The position numbers were made by a program, and so were the translations under genes. A stretch of DNA of 64,000 nucleotides, from positions 62,001 through 126,000 of the forward strand of contig MCGE01000015.1 in NCBI GenBank assembly GCA_002105175.1. Direction: 5' to 3'. The stretch comes from Absidia repens. Lineage: Eukaryota > Mucoromycota > Mucoromycetes > Mucorales > Cunninghamellaceae. Of the stretch, positions 38,701 through 50,259 are shown piece after piece. Numbering within the stretch: the first letter of the stretch is position 1; each line of letters opens with the position of its first letter. The notes beneath the pieces are model-generated. The model worked only from the letters and a program-made list of their open reading frames with translations, did no database searches and was not told the origin of the DNA.

Positions 38701-40278
38701 AATAATGTAAATATATAAAACAGATTAGTGACCATTCTTCAGCTATACATTTCTCTAAGAAAATAAACTCACGTGGGGGTTGGTTGCTTTTGACAGTTTG
38801 CTTCGTTTGGAAGGTGTTTTCCCAGAGTTGAGCATAATTTTTGTATCATTTCCAGTGAAGACCACAATCCCGATGACCCATTCAGTATTTCGCAAAACAC
38901 AGCCACGCAGAAGAATGTTGTTGTAGTTGATAGCATCCGATTTTTCATGAGACACACCGGAGCGTACAGTGCCTGTATCACCTGGGTCGATTGGCCACCG
39001 CATCACCGCATTGTATTGATAAAGATTGACATGAGGAGGTTCACTTTCGATATAGAAGCTTGCTTGTTCACAATCATGTTCAGTCCGAATGTCTGCTGTT
39101 CCTTCCAATCCTTGCCGTACCTTCAGATTTGTTTCACCATCCAAATTTTGAGTTTCAATATAACAAAGGCTATCTGCTTCCGAGGTTGACAGCACCACCA
39201 CGTCGGCTGGAACATCTTCATCATTTCGGATTTGTACATAATCACCCACATGTAGATCTTGCCATTGCACATCATCCCATTTGGTAGCACAGTTCGTATG
39301 GACGCAGCCACCACCACCGGTTGGAACACGGGTCAAATGCTGAGCAGGTTGACGTATGTCGACATGATTTTCCTGAGTTTCCGCACTGATGGTTTGTATC
39401 ACAGGGGGTCCTGGGGTTTCACTGGTAGCCGTTCGGTAGAGCACAGAGTGAGGAATATTTCCAGGTCGATAGGGTTGACGCTTGGACTTGAAAATACTTG
39501 ATAGTTCCGACCGGAGGGTATCAGATCGATGTCGTACAGTTGTTAATAAATGTTTTGGTTCCACCACCCCGGGTTGTTGAAGCACTGTTGAAGACTCGTT
39601 GGGCGGAGCATCGTTGTCATTGTCGAAATCATTCCTGTTGCTGTAAACAATTTTGTTGGAGTTGGTGTCCATGGAGAGTCTTGACATTCGATAGGAGATA
39701 GTATATTTGTTCTCAGCACCAACCAAAGAGCAAAAAAAACCCACAAAGACATGAAGAATATACCAGGTACTTTTTGTTTCGATAGGAGTGTTGACGTTGC
39801 GCCAGTGACGAAGGGTTCGGGTATGTGCATGGTTCACGCGCTTGTCGCTCTGGTCCCGTTTCCAATCTTCAAAGGCGTCTTTGATTGCTGTAATAAGAAG
39901 GATAGCCATCAAAGGAAGCGCAGAAACAGCAGGTTCAGTGACACCAAAGACTGGGATGCATTGAAGGATTACCAGGAATGCAAAGTAGATGTTCGCGACA
40001 TTCCGTAGTTGTTCAAATAGGTTTTTGGGTATAAATGACACAGTAGTGTATTTCGCTGTTCGTATTCGATTGCTGGCATAATGACGATTGATAAGCTGGC
40101 CATTTTCGTCGTATTCTGATGCTGGTAATTCCATGTTGACATAAATGTTACGCCGACGTTGCATGTACGACGATGTTGATTCTGTGCGCCGCAGTTCTTT
40201 TGGTTGCTGATCGTTGTCATTCTGAGGTGTTGCTGGTTCTGTTTTCCGCGGGAATAACAAGTTCGGGTAGAGTACCAT
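35738..40278 (-). CDS. DNF1: Dnf-type P4-ATPase phospholipid flippase
   Basis: Five exons: 40278-38773, 38685-38537, 38465-38390, 38307-36503, 36440-35738 (1412 aa). It moves phospholipids from the outer to the cytosolic leaflet of the plasma membrane or endomembranes, with a Cdc50-family partner. Motifs in order: IRTAKYTTVSFIPKNLFEQ (start of the core), IKDAFEDWKR, the actuator-domain DGET in NLDGETNLKVRQ (about 380), the P4-specific PISL in NIVPISLYISVE, the phosphorylation motif DKTGTLTQN (about 615), TGDKTETAINIG, and GDGANDVSMIQ. Ten membrane segments are expected and the C-terminal ones are visible. A long variable insert in the actuator region with YRMSRLSM is the mark of the Dnf rather than the Drs2 branch. 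The start was placed at the first ATG (40278); the frame stays open upstream through T-rich sequence without an ATG. Confidence 0.93.
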
Positions 40279-41782
40279 GATAAAAGGGTAGAAAGGATCC
40301 ACAGACAGAGAATGTACGTCGTTGGAAAGGAATGGTGGAATGAAGATGGTAAAGTGTTTGGATGTGAGTATATTGTCTAATGTCTTGTGTAATAGAGCAC
40401 TGAATAGCAATATGGTCGCATAAAATGTGAAGATACCAACACAACAAGATAAAAGTAACAAAATAATACGACTAAAAAGAGATCCAAAAGTATAATGTGG
40501 TGGAGGCTTTTGTACAATAATAATAATAAAAATAAAATAAAAATAAAAAAATAAAAAAATAAATAAAAGGGGGAGGGGGAAGGGAGGCGTGGCTAACGAC
40601 CAAAGAAATAAAAGGAAAAGAAAAGATATAATGACCAATAACTAATTCAAAGCCCGGTTTCTGTGTAGCACAGTCTATCGAATGATGCTATGTAAATAAA
40701 TACCTCTTTCGTCACCATTTTGTTACTATAAATTGTTGTATTAAACGTAAATCTATCATAATCATGTCACAGCTTGGCAATTTTTCGATCAATCCCATCC
40801 AATGACCATTGGATATATAAAGAATTCAATACCTGGCGTGGTGGCTGGTATGCTACAGCAGCGTTTTTCCATGAATGACTCTTCAACTTCCCATACAATT
40901 ATGCGGTGGTGGAAGTTTTTTGCTTCTGATTGGCTTGAAAGCCAGGGTCTCGCATGAACAAAGACTGAGAATAATATTTTTATTTCGCTATAAGGTCTTA
41001 CATCCAAACTTAATTGACCTTGGCAATAATATTATTTGTCAGACTTTTTATTATCTTGGCGTAAATTTAATGTAACAGTAGTATATACATTCATGGACAA
41101 TACCATAAGCCCATCATGTAACTTGTTTTCAAGCTACCCTCTTTCCATTTCACTTAATGCTGTGTTCCTGATCTATGTTTACTATCAAAAATGGCTAGGC
41201 AAGGGAAAAAATTATTACAGTGTGAATGCAAGACACGATAATATCGGACGTGTGTGATTGGCTACATATATTCAAGCCCAGATTAGTACCTGAATTTTCT
41301 GGTTGTAAAGTTCTGTGATATTTGAAGTAAAGCTGTGTAAAAATAGTTCCATAATGTATATGTATATTTTGAACCGTGGAAAAGGGAATAAAGGAGGGAA
41401 ATGCTCCCCCCTCCCTCAAATCAGAGATCACCTGTAGTGGAAAAGGGAATTCGCCGGTTGTCCTGCGCATCGAGAAAGGAGTTACTATTCTTAATGCTGT
41501 TGTATTCTATGCTACAACAATGAAGCCCTTGCATGAAGTTCTTTATATGAAAAGAAAGTCCCTTTAGCCGTAAACTGTAGTATGTGGTATCGACCTCAGT
41601 GACCCTTTGTTCCCGCCACTCACTCTATTTATTGATTTAAATACCGCCATTTTTACAGGCCAATAGACATTCGACATCATTCTCCCAATTTTATTTTATT
41701 TTTATTTTTCACTCTCGCTCTTTTCATCTCTCTTTGTCTTTTTTTTCCCCTTTGACTTCCCCTCATCATCTCCATCATCACC
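40279..41782. other. Divergent promoter region of flippase and BFR1
   Basis: About 1.5 kb between two divergent genes. The flippase side is A/T-rich with a GGGGGAGGGGGA stretch near 40569. I saw no gene and no copy of the dispersed repeat. Confidence 0.45.
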
Positions 41783-43527
41783 ATGACTGAAGCGATCGCT
41801 CCTATCTCTAACAAGCATTTCAAAAAACCTGATGAAGCGGCCTTCAAGAAGGAACTCGATGCTATCAATGAGCGTATTGAAAAGCTCAAGAAACAAAACG
41901 TAAGTAGTGTGATTGGACTACTAAATGAAACAGGCTAGCTTACTTTACTAACACGCATTCCCTAAACCGATCCTAGGATATTGTCAAGGATAAGATTAAC
42001 AAGCTTCCTGCTAAGCAAGACAACACCCGGCGCGAAGAAATCAAAACTGAACTTGCTGAACTCCGTGAAAAGCAAGGCAATTTGAAACAAGGACGCCAAG
42101 CTGTATATCAACAATTGGATGCTATCAATGACTCTATCAGAAAGAAGGTAATATAAATAAATTGATCGTCGGCTACTCCCTGTGCATCTACGGGTAAAAA
42201 TCGTTTTTTAACATTATCATTGCTATTATCTAGGTGGGACAAGTCAAGTCATTCCAACAAAAGGTTCCTTACAAATCAGTTGCTGAAGTGGATGAGCGCA
42301 TCAGGTAAATCAAACGAGATAGTAAATATGAACAATGATGAACACAGTAACTGACTATCTATTGTCATTTTATAGGGAATTGGAACATAGCATTGAATCT
42401 GGTGTTCGGTTGGTCGAAGAAAAGAAGGTAAGATCACTGGATCAAGAGGGTATTTTGATGGTACAGGCACAAATACTCAAATAAAAATTTGGATTATATA
42501 GATGATCAATGAAATTTCTTTGTTGAAGCGAAGTCGTCAACAAGTTGAAGGATTGGATGAACAGCAAGCTGCCATCGACAAGGAACGTACCATCCACAAT
42601 GAAATCAAAAAGAACATTGATGACTCGGAAGCCAAGCAACTTAGCGAACGATATGAGGCATTGGACGCTGAATTCAAGTTACTCTTCGGAACGGCAGCCC
42701 AAGAACGTGAAGCGCGTAACAAACTGTATGATGAACGATCTCGCCTCAAGGGTCTCATGGATACCGAATTCAACCAACTCCGTGCCTTGCGTGATGGTCA
42801 CCGCAAAGCCAATGATGAATACTATGCAGCTGTCAGACAACATCGTGAAGCCAAGCGAGAACAAGAACGCCTACTCAAGATCCAACAAGAACAAGAAAAA
42901 CGTCAAGAACAACTCAAGCAAGAGCTGGAACTGGCCTCTTTACCTGCATTTGAACATGAAATCAACCTTTGTGAAAACCTTTTCAACTTCCTCCAAGGAT
43001 TCGTCAATCAACAAGATGATAAGTCTGGTGCGTCAACTCCTGCCCCTGCTGCTCCTGTCAAAGGTAGCCCTCGCCAAGTAGATGCTCTCCCTGAAGGTAT
43101 GGTTCTCGCCAAGAAATCTGATGATGACTACTTTGTGGGTAGTGGAAAGAAGCAGCAACGCAAGGGTGGAAAGAAGCAAAGTGTCAAGAAGGAAGGTGCC
43201 ATCGATGCTTTGAAGCTTCCTTTGGCTACGGTGGAAGGCTTTTTTGAAGTCAAGGTGACGGTACCAACCAAGATCTCTGAAATCCCCAGCACTCTGGAAA
43301 AGCTCAAGGAACGCAAACTCGCTTATGTCAATGAACAACCCACCCAAACAGAACTCAACAAGAAAAAGGCCGAAGCTAAGATTGCTGCTATGTTTGAAAA
43401 GGAAAAGGAAGAAGAAAGACTTAAGGCCGAACAACAAAAACAAGAAGAAGAAGATAAGGCGGACGAACAACAAGCTGCTGGTAACGATGCTGCAGTGGTG
43501 GTAGAAGAAGGAATCAAGGCCGAATAG
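41783..43527 (+). CDS. BFR1: Bfr1-like polysome/mRNP-associated coiled-coil protein
   Basis: Five exons: 41783-41899, 41977-42147, 42234-42304, 42376-42427, 42502-43527 (478 aa; yeast Bfr1 has 470). Yeast Bfr1 binds polysomes and mRNPs at the ER and was first found as a brefeldin A resistance and nuclear segregation factor. The protein is highly charged and almost wholly coiled coil: NKHFKKPDEAAFKKELDAIN, NKLPAKQDNTRREEIKTELAEL, KRSRQQVEGL, and a second half with PAFEHEINLCENLFNFLQGF and KISEIPSTLEKLKERK. The family signature (KPDEAxFKKELDxI near the N-terminus) is present. The C-terminal tail is Glu/Ala-rich. The long opposite-strand frames are shadows of the biased codons. Confidence 0.92.
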
Positions 43528-44216
43528 ATCAAGTCATTTTTTGGTGCCAACGACAACGACAACATACTATCATCATTATATCATCATCATTATTATTATA
43601 TCAACAATAGCAACAATTACAACAAACGAAAAAAAAGAGAAACTTCCACTGGATTGTTGGTTTTTAATTGTCATTTAGTTTTAGTATATTATCATTTTTA
43701 GTTATAGTTTTGTAGGATAAAAAAAAAAGAAGGGAATTCAATAAAATATAGACAGATAGTGTCAGTTTTGGACTTTTTTTTTTTTTTTACTCTTATGTAT
43801 AGTGACTATACATGGTGATGATTATTTGTGTAGATTTGGTATGTGATGATTGCAAGAATTATATAAATGATGGCTGGCTAATTTTTTGAGTGATGAAATT
43901 ATGATATTGCATTTTACAGTTATAGAAATTATTATGATACTCATTTCCACTGCCCCATCCCTCCCCCCCCTTTTTTTTTTTTTGAATAAAACCTATTTTA
44001 TTTATATCAACCATTTGCTTTTACCTTTCTTTGTTTTTGCTGTGTGTCATATTGTATTTGCTTTTGTCTACATAATATGTGTACCGTATGATAACATGTG
44101 CATGTTTCATGACGGCCGACAAATAAAACTCACCATCATACTGTATCATAGGTAATCCTCAAAAAGTTGCCTTTTACATGATGTCAGTATAAAAAAAAAA
44201 GCTCCTAGCATGTTAT

Positions 44217-44218
<2 letters not shown>

Positions 44219-44260
<42 letters not shown>
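44219..44260. repeat. (CA)21 microsatellite followed by an A tract
   Basis: About 21 perfect CA units, then about 17 A. It flanks the distal end of repeat copy E. Confidence 0.9.
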
Positions 44261-44265
<5 letters not shown>

Positions 44266-44329
44266 AAAAAAAAAAAAGGTTCAATACCCGAGAGATCAGA
44301 TAGCAGTGGTTCATGGTTAAATATAGGGT

Positions 44330-45140
44330 GTATTTTATTGAAACGCACGCATGAAGTGGAAAGTCTAACAATAATCTAAAAAAGGGGAAATGTAAAACAG
44401 GTATGTAGCATGCGGGGGGGGGATTAGTGGAAAATATGGAGAATGGTAAACAATAATCTAAAAGAACGTTTGTAAAAGGGAACCAATATACTAGAGGGTC
44501 ATCTTTTATTGAAAGAGTCAACATCGATCTAAAAGGGTGATAGAACAAAAGCTTTTCTTGTATAAGACATGAGAGACACTAATGGGACATATTTCAAATA
44601 AGATAAATAGAAAGGGAGATAAGGAGATATTTTATTCAGATGTAGATACAAAATATATGCAAACTAATAACACTAAACTAAACTAATGGAGGTTCCAAAG
44701 AGCCAGCTAATGATGGTCCTGAATCCTCAATCCAAAATGAAAGGGTTTCCCTATGCATCTTGATATCCCTTAGGTGATATCCCTTCCAAACTAGTCCTGA
44801 CATTATTCAAAGTTGAACATTGCCCCATAGAAGTCGAATGATGAAAAAAAAAGTGGAGGAAAAAAAAATATCAAAAAGAAAGAGAGGCGAAAAAATAAAC
44901 AATGCGGGAGAGAAAAAATAAATATTTCACGTGGGCGGGATTTGAAAATCTATTTTGTGAGGGATCGAATTTCGTTTGCAAAAGAAAATTCCTCTATTTT
45001 TTTTTTTACAGTAGTCAGTGCCGTACGCCATACAAAATAATCATCATGGAGGTCCCCTTTTTCATGAAATGAGTCACCTTCATTTAACATCAACAGCCTG
45101 ATTGCCCTCTTTTCATGACGCCTTCAGTTAAGATGGAGCA
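44330..45140 (-). repeat. Dispersed intergenic element, copy E
   Basis: Minus orientation. Core at about 44721-44818; exact box CACGTGGGCGG at 44928-44938; three downstream modules of the ATCTAAAAG...TGTAAAA type (about 44375, 44456, 44530). The upstream end shows degraded CATTYAAC...CATGG modules near 45080-45140. Confidence 0.75.
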
Positions 45141-45460
45141 ATTTGACCCAGTTTAGTTCGCATCCTTCACCGTGGAATACAATAGTTTGTCGCTCTCTAA
45201 AGAATAGCTTACCCTATAATTTATACTTTGTTATATTTATTCTATAACAAATATATTATTTTCTCACCCACCCACCTGCACTCCAAAACTACCCACATAT
45301 CTACATCGCTAAACACTTACCTTTAAATAAGTGCCATACGACTATTATTTGACTCCTGTAAATAGCTTATATATATATCTGAATAAAATATTTCTTGTCT
45401 TTTACATACTTTTATATCTTCGTTGATATGCCTAGTTTTATTTATTTTTTTGTCCAACGA

Positions 45461-45733
45461 TTATATGATGCCTGCATTGCATTGCACAGTACGTACATCG
45501 GATTTTGTTAAAAAAAATAGGCTTTGGAGAACTTCCTTCGATGCTTTTACAAAATGGCCGTGAGGTATGAAGAAAAGAAATATAAAAAACGATGAAGGGG
45601 TGAATGATAGCTAAAAAAAAATAAGTAACGATGAATGCATAAATATATGATGGCCGAAGGGAACTGGAGAGTGTTAAATTTAGCAGTGTAGTATTCTTAC
45701 CTTTTGGTGCTGGATACGTCTTGGTGTTGCCAT
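45461..45733 (-). CDS. Possible small two-exon gene, unknown
   Basis: A tentative model: 45733-45701 (MATPRRIQHQK) joined to 45610-45461, 60 aa in all, with a good donor (GTAAGA) and a T-rich acceptor. The second exon includes KASKEVLQSLFFLTKSDV. Nothing is recognisable. The model rests only on splice signals and an open frame and could be chance in AT-rich DNA. A coding-like stretch on the same strand at about 45805-45880 (DRFVAVQQERKIVCVSGNAE) may belong to the same or a decayed gene. Confidence 0.18.
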
Positions 45734-45765
45734 TCCTCAACCCCTAAGCCTAACGTTTTATTGTC

Positions 45766-45796
<31 letters not shown>

Positions 45797-46003
45797 CTTC
45801 AGCATTTCCCGAGACACAAACTATTTTTCGTTCTTGCTGAACTGCAACAAAACGATCTATCGGAATATCTTTTTCTGCAGTGGCACGAATAATAAACAAA
45901 TCATATACAAATTTTATTATAACGATCACATCATTCAAGGAACAGCGTATGGGAGTACTTTTTTACAACAAAAAAAAAACATTTTATTATAAATAATAGC
46001 AGA

Positions 46004-46053
<50 letters not shown>

Positions 46054-46142
46054 GACAAGGGAGAGAGAGTGTGTGTGGAGATAAAGATAACTACGACTAT
46101 AAAATACAGAGAGATGGATTGGCCCATTGGGAAGTACACTAT

Positions 46143-46833
46143 TCAATGGGAAATGGTTGAGGAGACAGAAGGGGAAGATTGTCCATGGTTAATGTTCCTG
46201 ACCACAACATATGCGTCGTTGTTGTTGGCAAGTCGATAATAACCTCGTACCAAAGCCACTTCACGGAAACCATGCTGATGATAGAAAGCCAAAGCTGCTG
46301 TGTTGACAGTTTGAACATGGAGGTAGATCTGAGTGATGGTAGGCTGGAGTTGCGCTTGATCAATGATGTGTTGTAACAGGAAGTGACCAAGATGGCGTCG
46401 TCGATAATGTTCTAAGACACCCAAAGTCATGATATAAACGCGATTCTTCTCTTGTTGTTTGGGATCACGTTCCAGACGTGAGCATACGGAGCCTACAGCA
46501 ACACCATCCAGATAAACTACATTCGAAGAAATGATGTGTTCAGTTCATGTAAAGTCTAGTTGTGATATGTTTCATGTTTTATTTGAAGTGTGCAATGGTT
46601 TTACCTAGTTTAGCGAATTCGCCTTCGTTTTGAAGTTGATAGTAAAAAGAATCACTATAGTGTACAGGAAAGAGAGTCAAGTGTATTTTTTTCAAAGCAT
46701 CAACATTCCATGGGCATATACTTTTCAAGTAGATCGTTGGTGATATGTAAGTGGCGATAAATTGAGAAGACGTGGATGTGTATGGAAAGGAGGAGATAAA
46801 GGCTTGATTTGGGGCTAGTGAGTCGTGATCCAT
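46143..46833 (-). CDS. NAA50: Naa50-like N-alpha-acetyltransferase (GNAT)
   Basis: Two exons: 46833-46605 and 46516-46143 (200 aa). A GNAT-fold acetyltransferase that acetylates protein N-termini, normally associated with the NatA complex. Diagnostic stretches: IHLTLFPVHYSDSFYYQL (the FPVxYxxxFY substrate-binding motif of Naa50), AVGSVCSRLE, VYIMTLGVLEHYRRRHLGHFLLQ (motif A; the acetyl-CoA loop RRRHLG fits Q/RxxGxG/A loosely) and IYLHVQTVNTAALAFYHQHGF (motif B). The acetyl-CoA loop ends H-L-G-H instead of the usual I-G-T/S, a small departure. About 30 extra residues precede the domain compared with human NAA50 (169 aa). Confidence 0.88.
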
Positions 46834-46842
46834 ATCATTGTG

Positions 46843-46875
<33 letters not shown>

Positions 46876-47027
46876 TAAGAGGAATGAATTTGATAAATGT
46901 ATTTTATTTTTCCAAATCGGGTACCCTACACAATACCATCATAATATATATTGATATAAGCTAATCACTAATAATACTATATGCTATACAAATCTAAAAA
47001 CCAATCCTATCCATAAACTATTTAAGG

Positions 47028-47577
47028 AGACTTGCACACCACAATGGGCGTCCCTTGAAGAGATATGGAGGACAGGCGGAGGGCAGAGCCGTGACAAGAG
47101 CATCCATGGCAACATTCATTCGGCTTGTAGGATAGGAAATAACTAATGAAGACAGTGAGTGACCGTACAGAGGGAGCATATGAGTGATGTGTAATTTCCG
47201 CCGAATTCCATCCGTTGTGTAAGAGGAAGAAGAAGGGGACCTTCAAGGAATGCAAATTTAGTAAGTTTGTGTTCCTGCATATTCAATGATAGTGTGGCCA
47301 ACGAAAGGGAGGATCTTGCAACTAAACCCATGCCAAGATCGATGGGAAATTTTTCAAGAGCCAACGAAGGCACTTGCCGGACGTACTTGCAACTATATTT
47401 TTGGACAAAGGACCGATACTTCGTTGGTGTGTCAATTGTTGTAGCTTTGCTTTGAAGTCCATCAAAAATACCATACCACTGTTGACACGCACTCTTGCAT
47501 TCGACACGGTCTTCCACCCCATGGTAAGCACCAATAAGTCGATGAAGTTCAAAAGGTAAATTTTCAAAGCGCACCAT
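47028..47577 (-). pseudogene. F-box-like gene with apparent frameshift
   Basis: From the ATG at 47577 a 144-residue frame begins MVRFENLPFELHRLIGAYHG and continues VECKSACQQWYGIF, an F-box-like start. It closes at 47143 after an odd tail. From about 47236 to 47028 a different frame of the same strand is open and looks coding (RRKLHITHMLPLYGHSLSSL..., SRMNVAMDALVTALPSACPP), ending in TAG at 47030-47028. The switch would lie near a CTT-repeat at about 47222-47235. I saw no intron that would join them. Either the gene is frameshifted (pseudogene or sequencing indel) or it truly encodes a short F-box protein. Called pseudogene with low certainty. Confidence 0.5.
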
Positions 47578-47606
47578 AATGTAAGCACAAGAAGGGAAGA
47601 GGGAGC

Positions 47607-47650
<44 letters not shown>

Positions 47651-47883
47651 GTAATATGGAAGAGGAACAGCTACCAATGCCGATGCCAATGTCCACATGT
47701 GAAAATATATGATCTGAGCGAAACATAATATTTATTTTTGATTCAAATGTAAGTTTCAGCAGACAATAAAACGGGGTAATGATGATAAATACATAAAGTG
47801 GGAGTGTCAAAATGATATAATATAATGGGGAATAAATGGGAGGAATGAGGGGATGGGGCGGGGGACAGATAAACGCCAATAGA

Positions 47884-49843
47884 TCAGTAGGTGCCAATGT
47901 TTGAATCATAATGAATAGGACAGCCTTTGCCGCGTTCTAGCCATTCCCGGAGACATCGTCGATGATAAGAGCAAAGGCAAACCATTCTAGCAATCTTGTT
48001 TCCAGCTTGAAATTCTTCAAAGCATATAGGGCATTCATCGCCTACTTGAGAGGCGCCTTCCATCAGAGTGTAGACTATAACAGTAGTAAAAATAATAATA
48101 ATCAGTATTGAAAAGCCATATCATAAATTTCGGTCATATCGGCTTTTGTTTTCCCTGGTTACTTACTGATGTACTGAGGAGGACGTATGACTGGGCTGCC
48201 AGTATTTAAGCATTGGTTCAGATGGTATTCTTGTTGTTCTTTTCGCATACCCAGTAATCCGCTTCCACAAACAGGACATTCCACCATCAAACTTTGCTGA
48301 CTATCGGACCGTTGCATATTCATTGATAGTTGCCGTTGATTTGAGCTGTTGGTAGTGTTGCCGCCGAGATTGGTTTGCACTGAGTGATATCCTGATGTCG
48401 AATGAGCGATGGAGATCGGGTTAGCTTTGATTGGAATACGAATGCAAGCTTCGCACACACGCTGAGGGTTTAAGGCAATGATCGGATAGTGAGAGGTGGA
48501 TATCAATGGATCTTCGACAATTTCTTCGACAGGTAAGCGTACACGATGGGAGCTGCAACGATCACAAACGATTTGTCCACAACGTCTAATAGTAAAAGGA
48601 TAAAATAAGTCTCGACCCTTTTCCTTTTAATCGTCCCCTTCCATCCTCTTGGTTCTTACCTGCAATGATGCCTCCGTATTAAAAAGTTGAATCGACGACC
48701 ACAGCGGCGGCATTCGGAGGCTTGACGATCAGATTCCCATTCATGTCGTGGGCCAACCGGTTCAGATAACGTTCGTTCGTCAGACGCTACTGTGGTTGTT
48801 CTATTTAATGACTGATCATCTACATTGATTTGATAGTATGGTGTCTGCGTAGCGGATATTGATGGTGATACGATGCTGTTGCTATCTTGTTGCTGTTGTT
48901 GCTGTTGTTGCTGTTGTTGCTGTTGTTGCTGTTGTTGCTGTTGATGTTGCTGGTTTGTATAATCATTGTCATCTATTGAATGTCGAGTATGAGAATTTTG
49001 ATTCATGCAATAATAGGTATCTGTTTGAGTGTTAGAAGTTGTGGCGTTTGTTGATGTTGTAGTCGAAGTGGACACATCCAATAATCGAATGGTGGTATCG
49101 TTTACGTAAATGGTCGATTTTGTTGGATTCTTCTGGTGATTTTCTTGTTCTGATGAAGGATGTGCTACCATAGACGATGGCGTAGTGGAAGTGTCGGGTC
49201 CATTGAAACTATCTGCTGCAGGTACCAAGTCAACTTGCTGATCTAGACTTGGATGCCTTTCACCGTCGTCGCCTAAAGTAACGCTAGAACACCTTCCCGT
49301 CACCACTTCATTGAGTGTTGATTGACGCTTTGCTGATAATCGATCGCCCTTGTCGTCTAGTTCATTTTTACGGTCAATAGAGTCCATTTCTGAGCCTTCC
49401 ACGTCGTTGCCGCCAAAATCACAGGTACCATTAATGCTGACAAGTCCACTTTCCATTAAATCTAATCCAAGCACGCCAGTAACAAAGTCATCATCCCCAT
49501 TTAACGAAGATCCTTCAGTAATGTCATCGTGTGTAATATGTCTTTGTGGCGTTTGGTCGTCTGCTGTACCTTGTGTAAGGTCATGAGCTGGAAGTGCCAA
49601 TGGTGTAAGAGTTTCTATTGATACAGGTGGTTGCGTTTGATCAGATTGGAGGAGTGTTAACCCATGCGTAAAGCCAGACTGACTGTTATCCACGGCGCTG
49701 CTAGAAGCTGTATCATCGATATTGTGAGCAAGGTCGTCCGGGCTTGGCGTATAATCCATTTCCTTATCGTGATGAGGAGCAGTTGGTTCAGGAAGCGGGA
49801 CTTGTTGTTGTTGGTGAAATGTTTGAGCATTGTGATCTTCCAT
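47884..49843 (-). CDS. FYVE-RING E3 ubiquitin ligase (Pib1-like)
   Basis: Three exons: 49843-48660, 48585-48167, 48074-47884 (597 aa). It probably binds PI3P on endosomes or the vacuole and ubiquitinates membrane cargo, as yeast Pib1 does. The first about 370 residues are disordered and acidic and hold a Gln run encoded by CAACAG repeats (about 48888-48943). The FYVE domain (about 378-450) shows CRRCGRRFNFLIRRHHCRRCG, i.e. the R(K/R)HHCR signature, interrupted by intron 1. A C2H(C)-type finger follows (ECPVCGSGLLGMRKEQQEYHLNQC, about 500-525; UBZ-like, hence possibly ubiquitin-binding). The C-terminal RING-H2-like domain (about 550-590) reads CPICFEEF...CLCSYHRRCLREWLERGKGCP. Yeast Pib1 is only 286 aa and lacks the N-terminal extension and middle finger. 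Confidence 0.87.
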
Positions 49844-50259
49844 TGAAACTAAAATGAAGAACAAAAAGACCAAGAAGAAGGAAAAGAAAAAGAGGATGGT
49901 ATATACGGCCAACAAAATCAAAGCATTGAAATAAAAAACTGTGGAAAGAAAGCAATATCTCGATTTCGGAGTTTACAAGAAAAATACTGTGTCAAATAGG
50001 CAAATGGCAACCTGACGATCAACCCTATCAAATGTCATTTTAACCCCCACCCCATTAAACCATCGACAAGCAGCAAAATACACATAGCATACATATATAT
50101 CTTCTATAATATCGAAACAGCGCATTTTATTACAAAGGATAGTAAAAATATAAAAGATGCCTGAGTGTATAATTCTACTAGTAATAATCGTAAAAAAAAA
50201 AAAAAAAAAAGGAAAGGGCAGTATAATGCTAAATCATTGAAAATAATAATATATATTTT
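49844..50259. other. Intergenic gap, no gene seen
   Basis: Promoter side of the FYVE-RING gene and 3' side of the KH gene. It contains an A run at about 50191-50210 and AT-rich sequence. Confidence 0.5.

Larger units (their letters stand above)
43528..45460. other. Gene-poor gap holding repeat copy E and a CA microsatellite
   Basis: Contains the BFR1 3' UTR (AATAAA near 43740), a (CA)n microsatellite at 44219-44260, repeat copy E (about 44330-45140), and AT-rich sequence beyond. No gene was seen. Confidence 0.55.

Noticed and set aside
39710..39775. Possible unspliced intron in the flippase (GTACCT...CTGAG)
   Set aside because: Removing it (59 nt) would break the frame, and the encoded segment fits the variable actuator-domain insert of Dnf proteins.
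40279..40638. N-terminal extension of the flippase with extra hydrophobic sequence
   Set aside because: The frame is open only because the DNA is T-rich; it has no ATG, and known P4-ATPases start with a hydrophilic region as after 40278.
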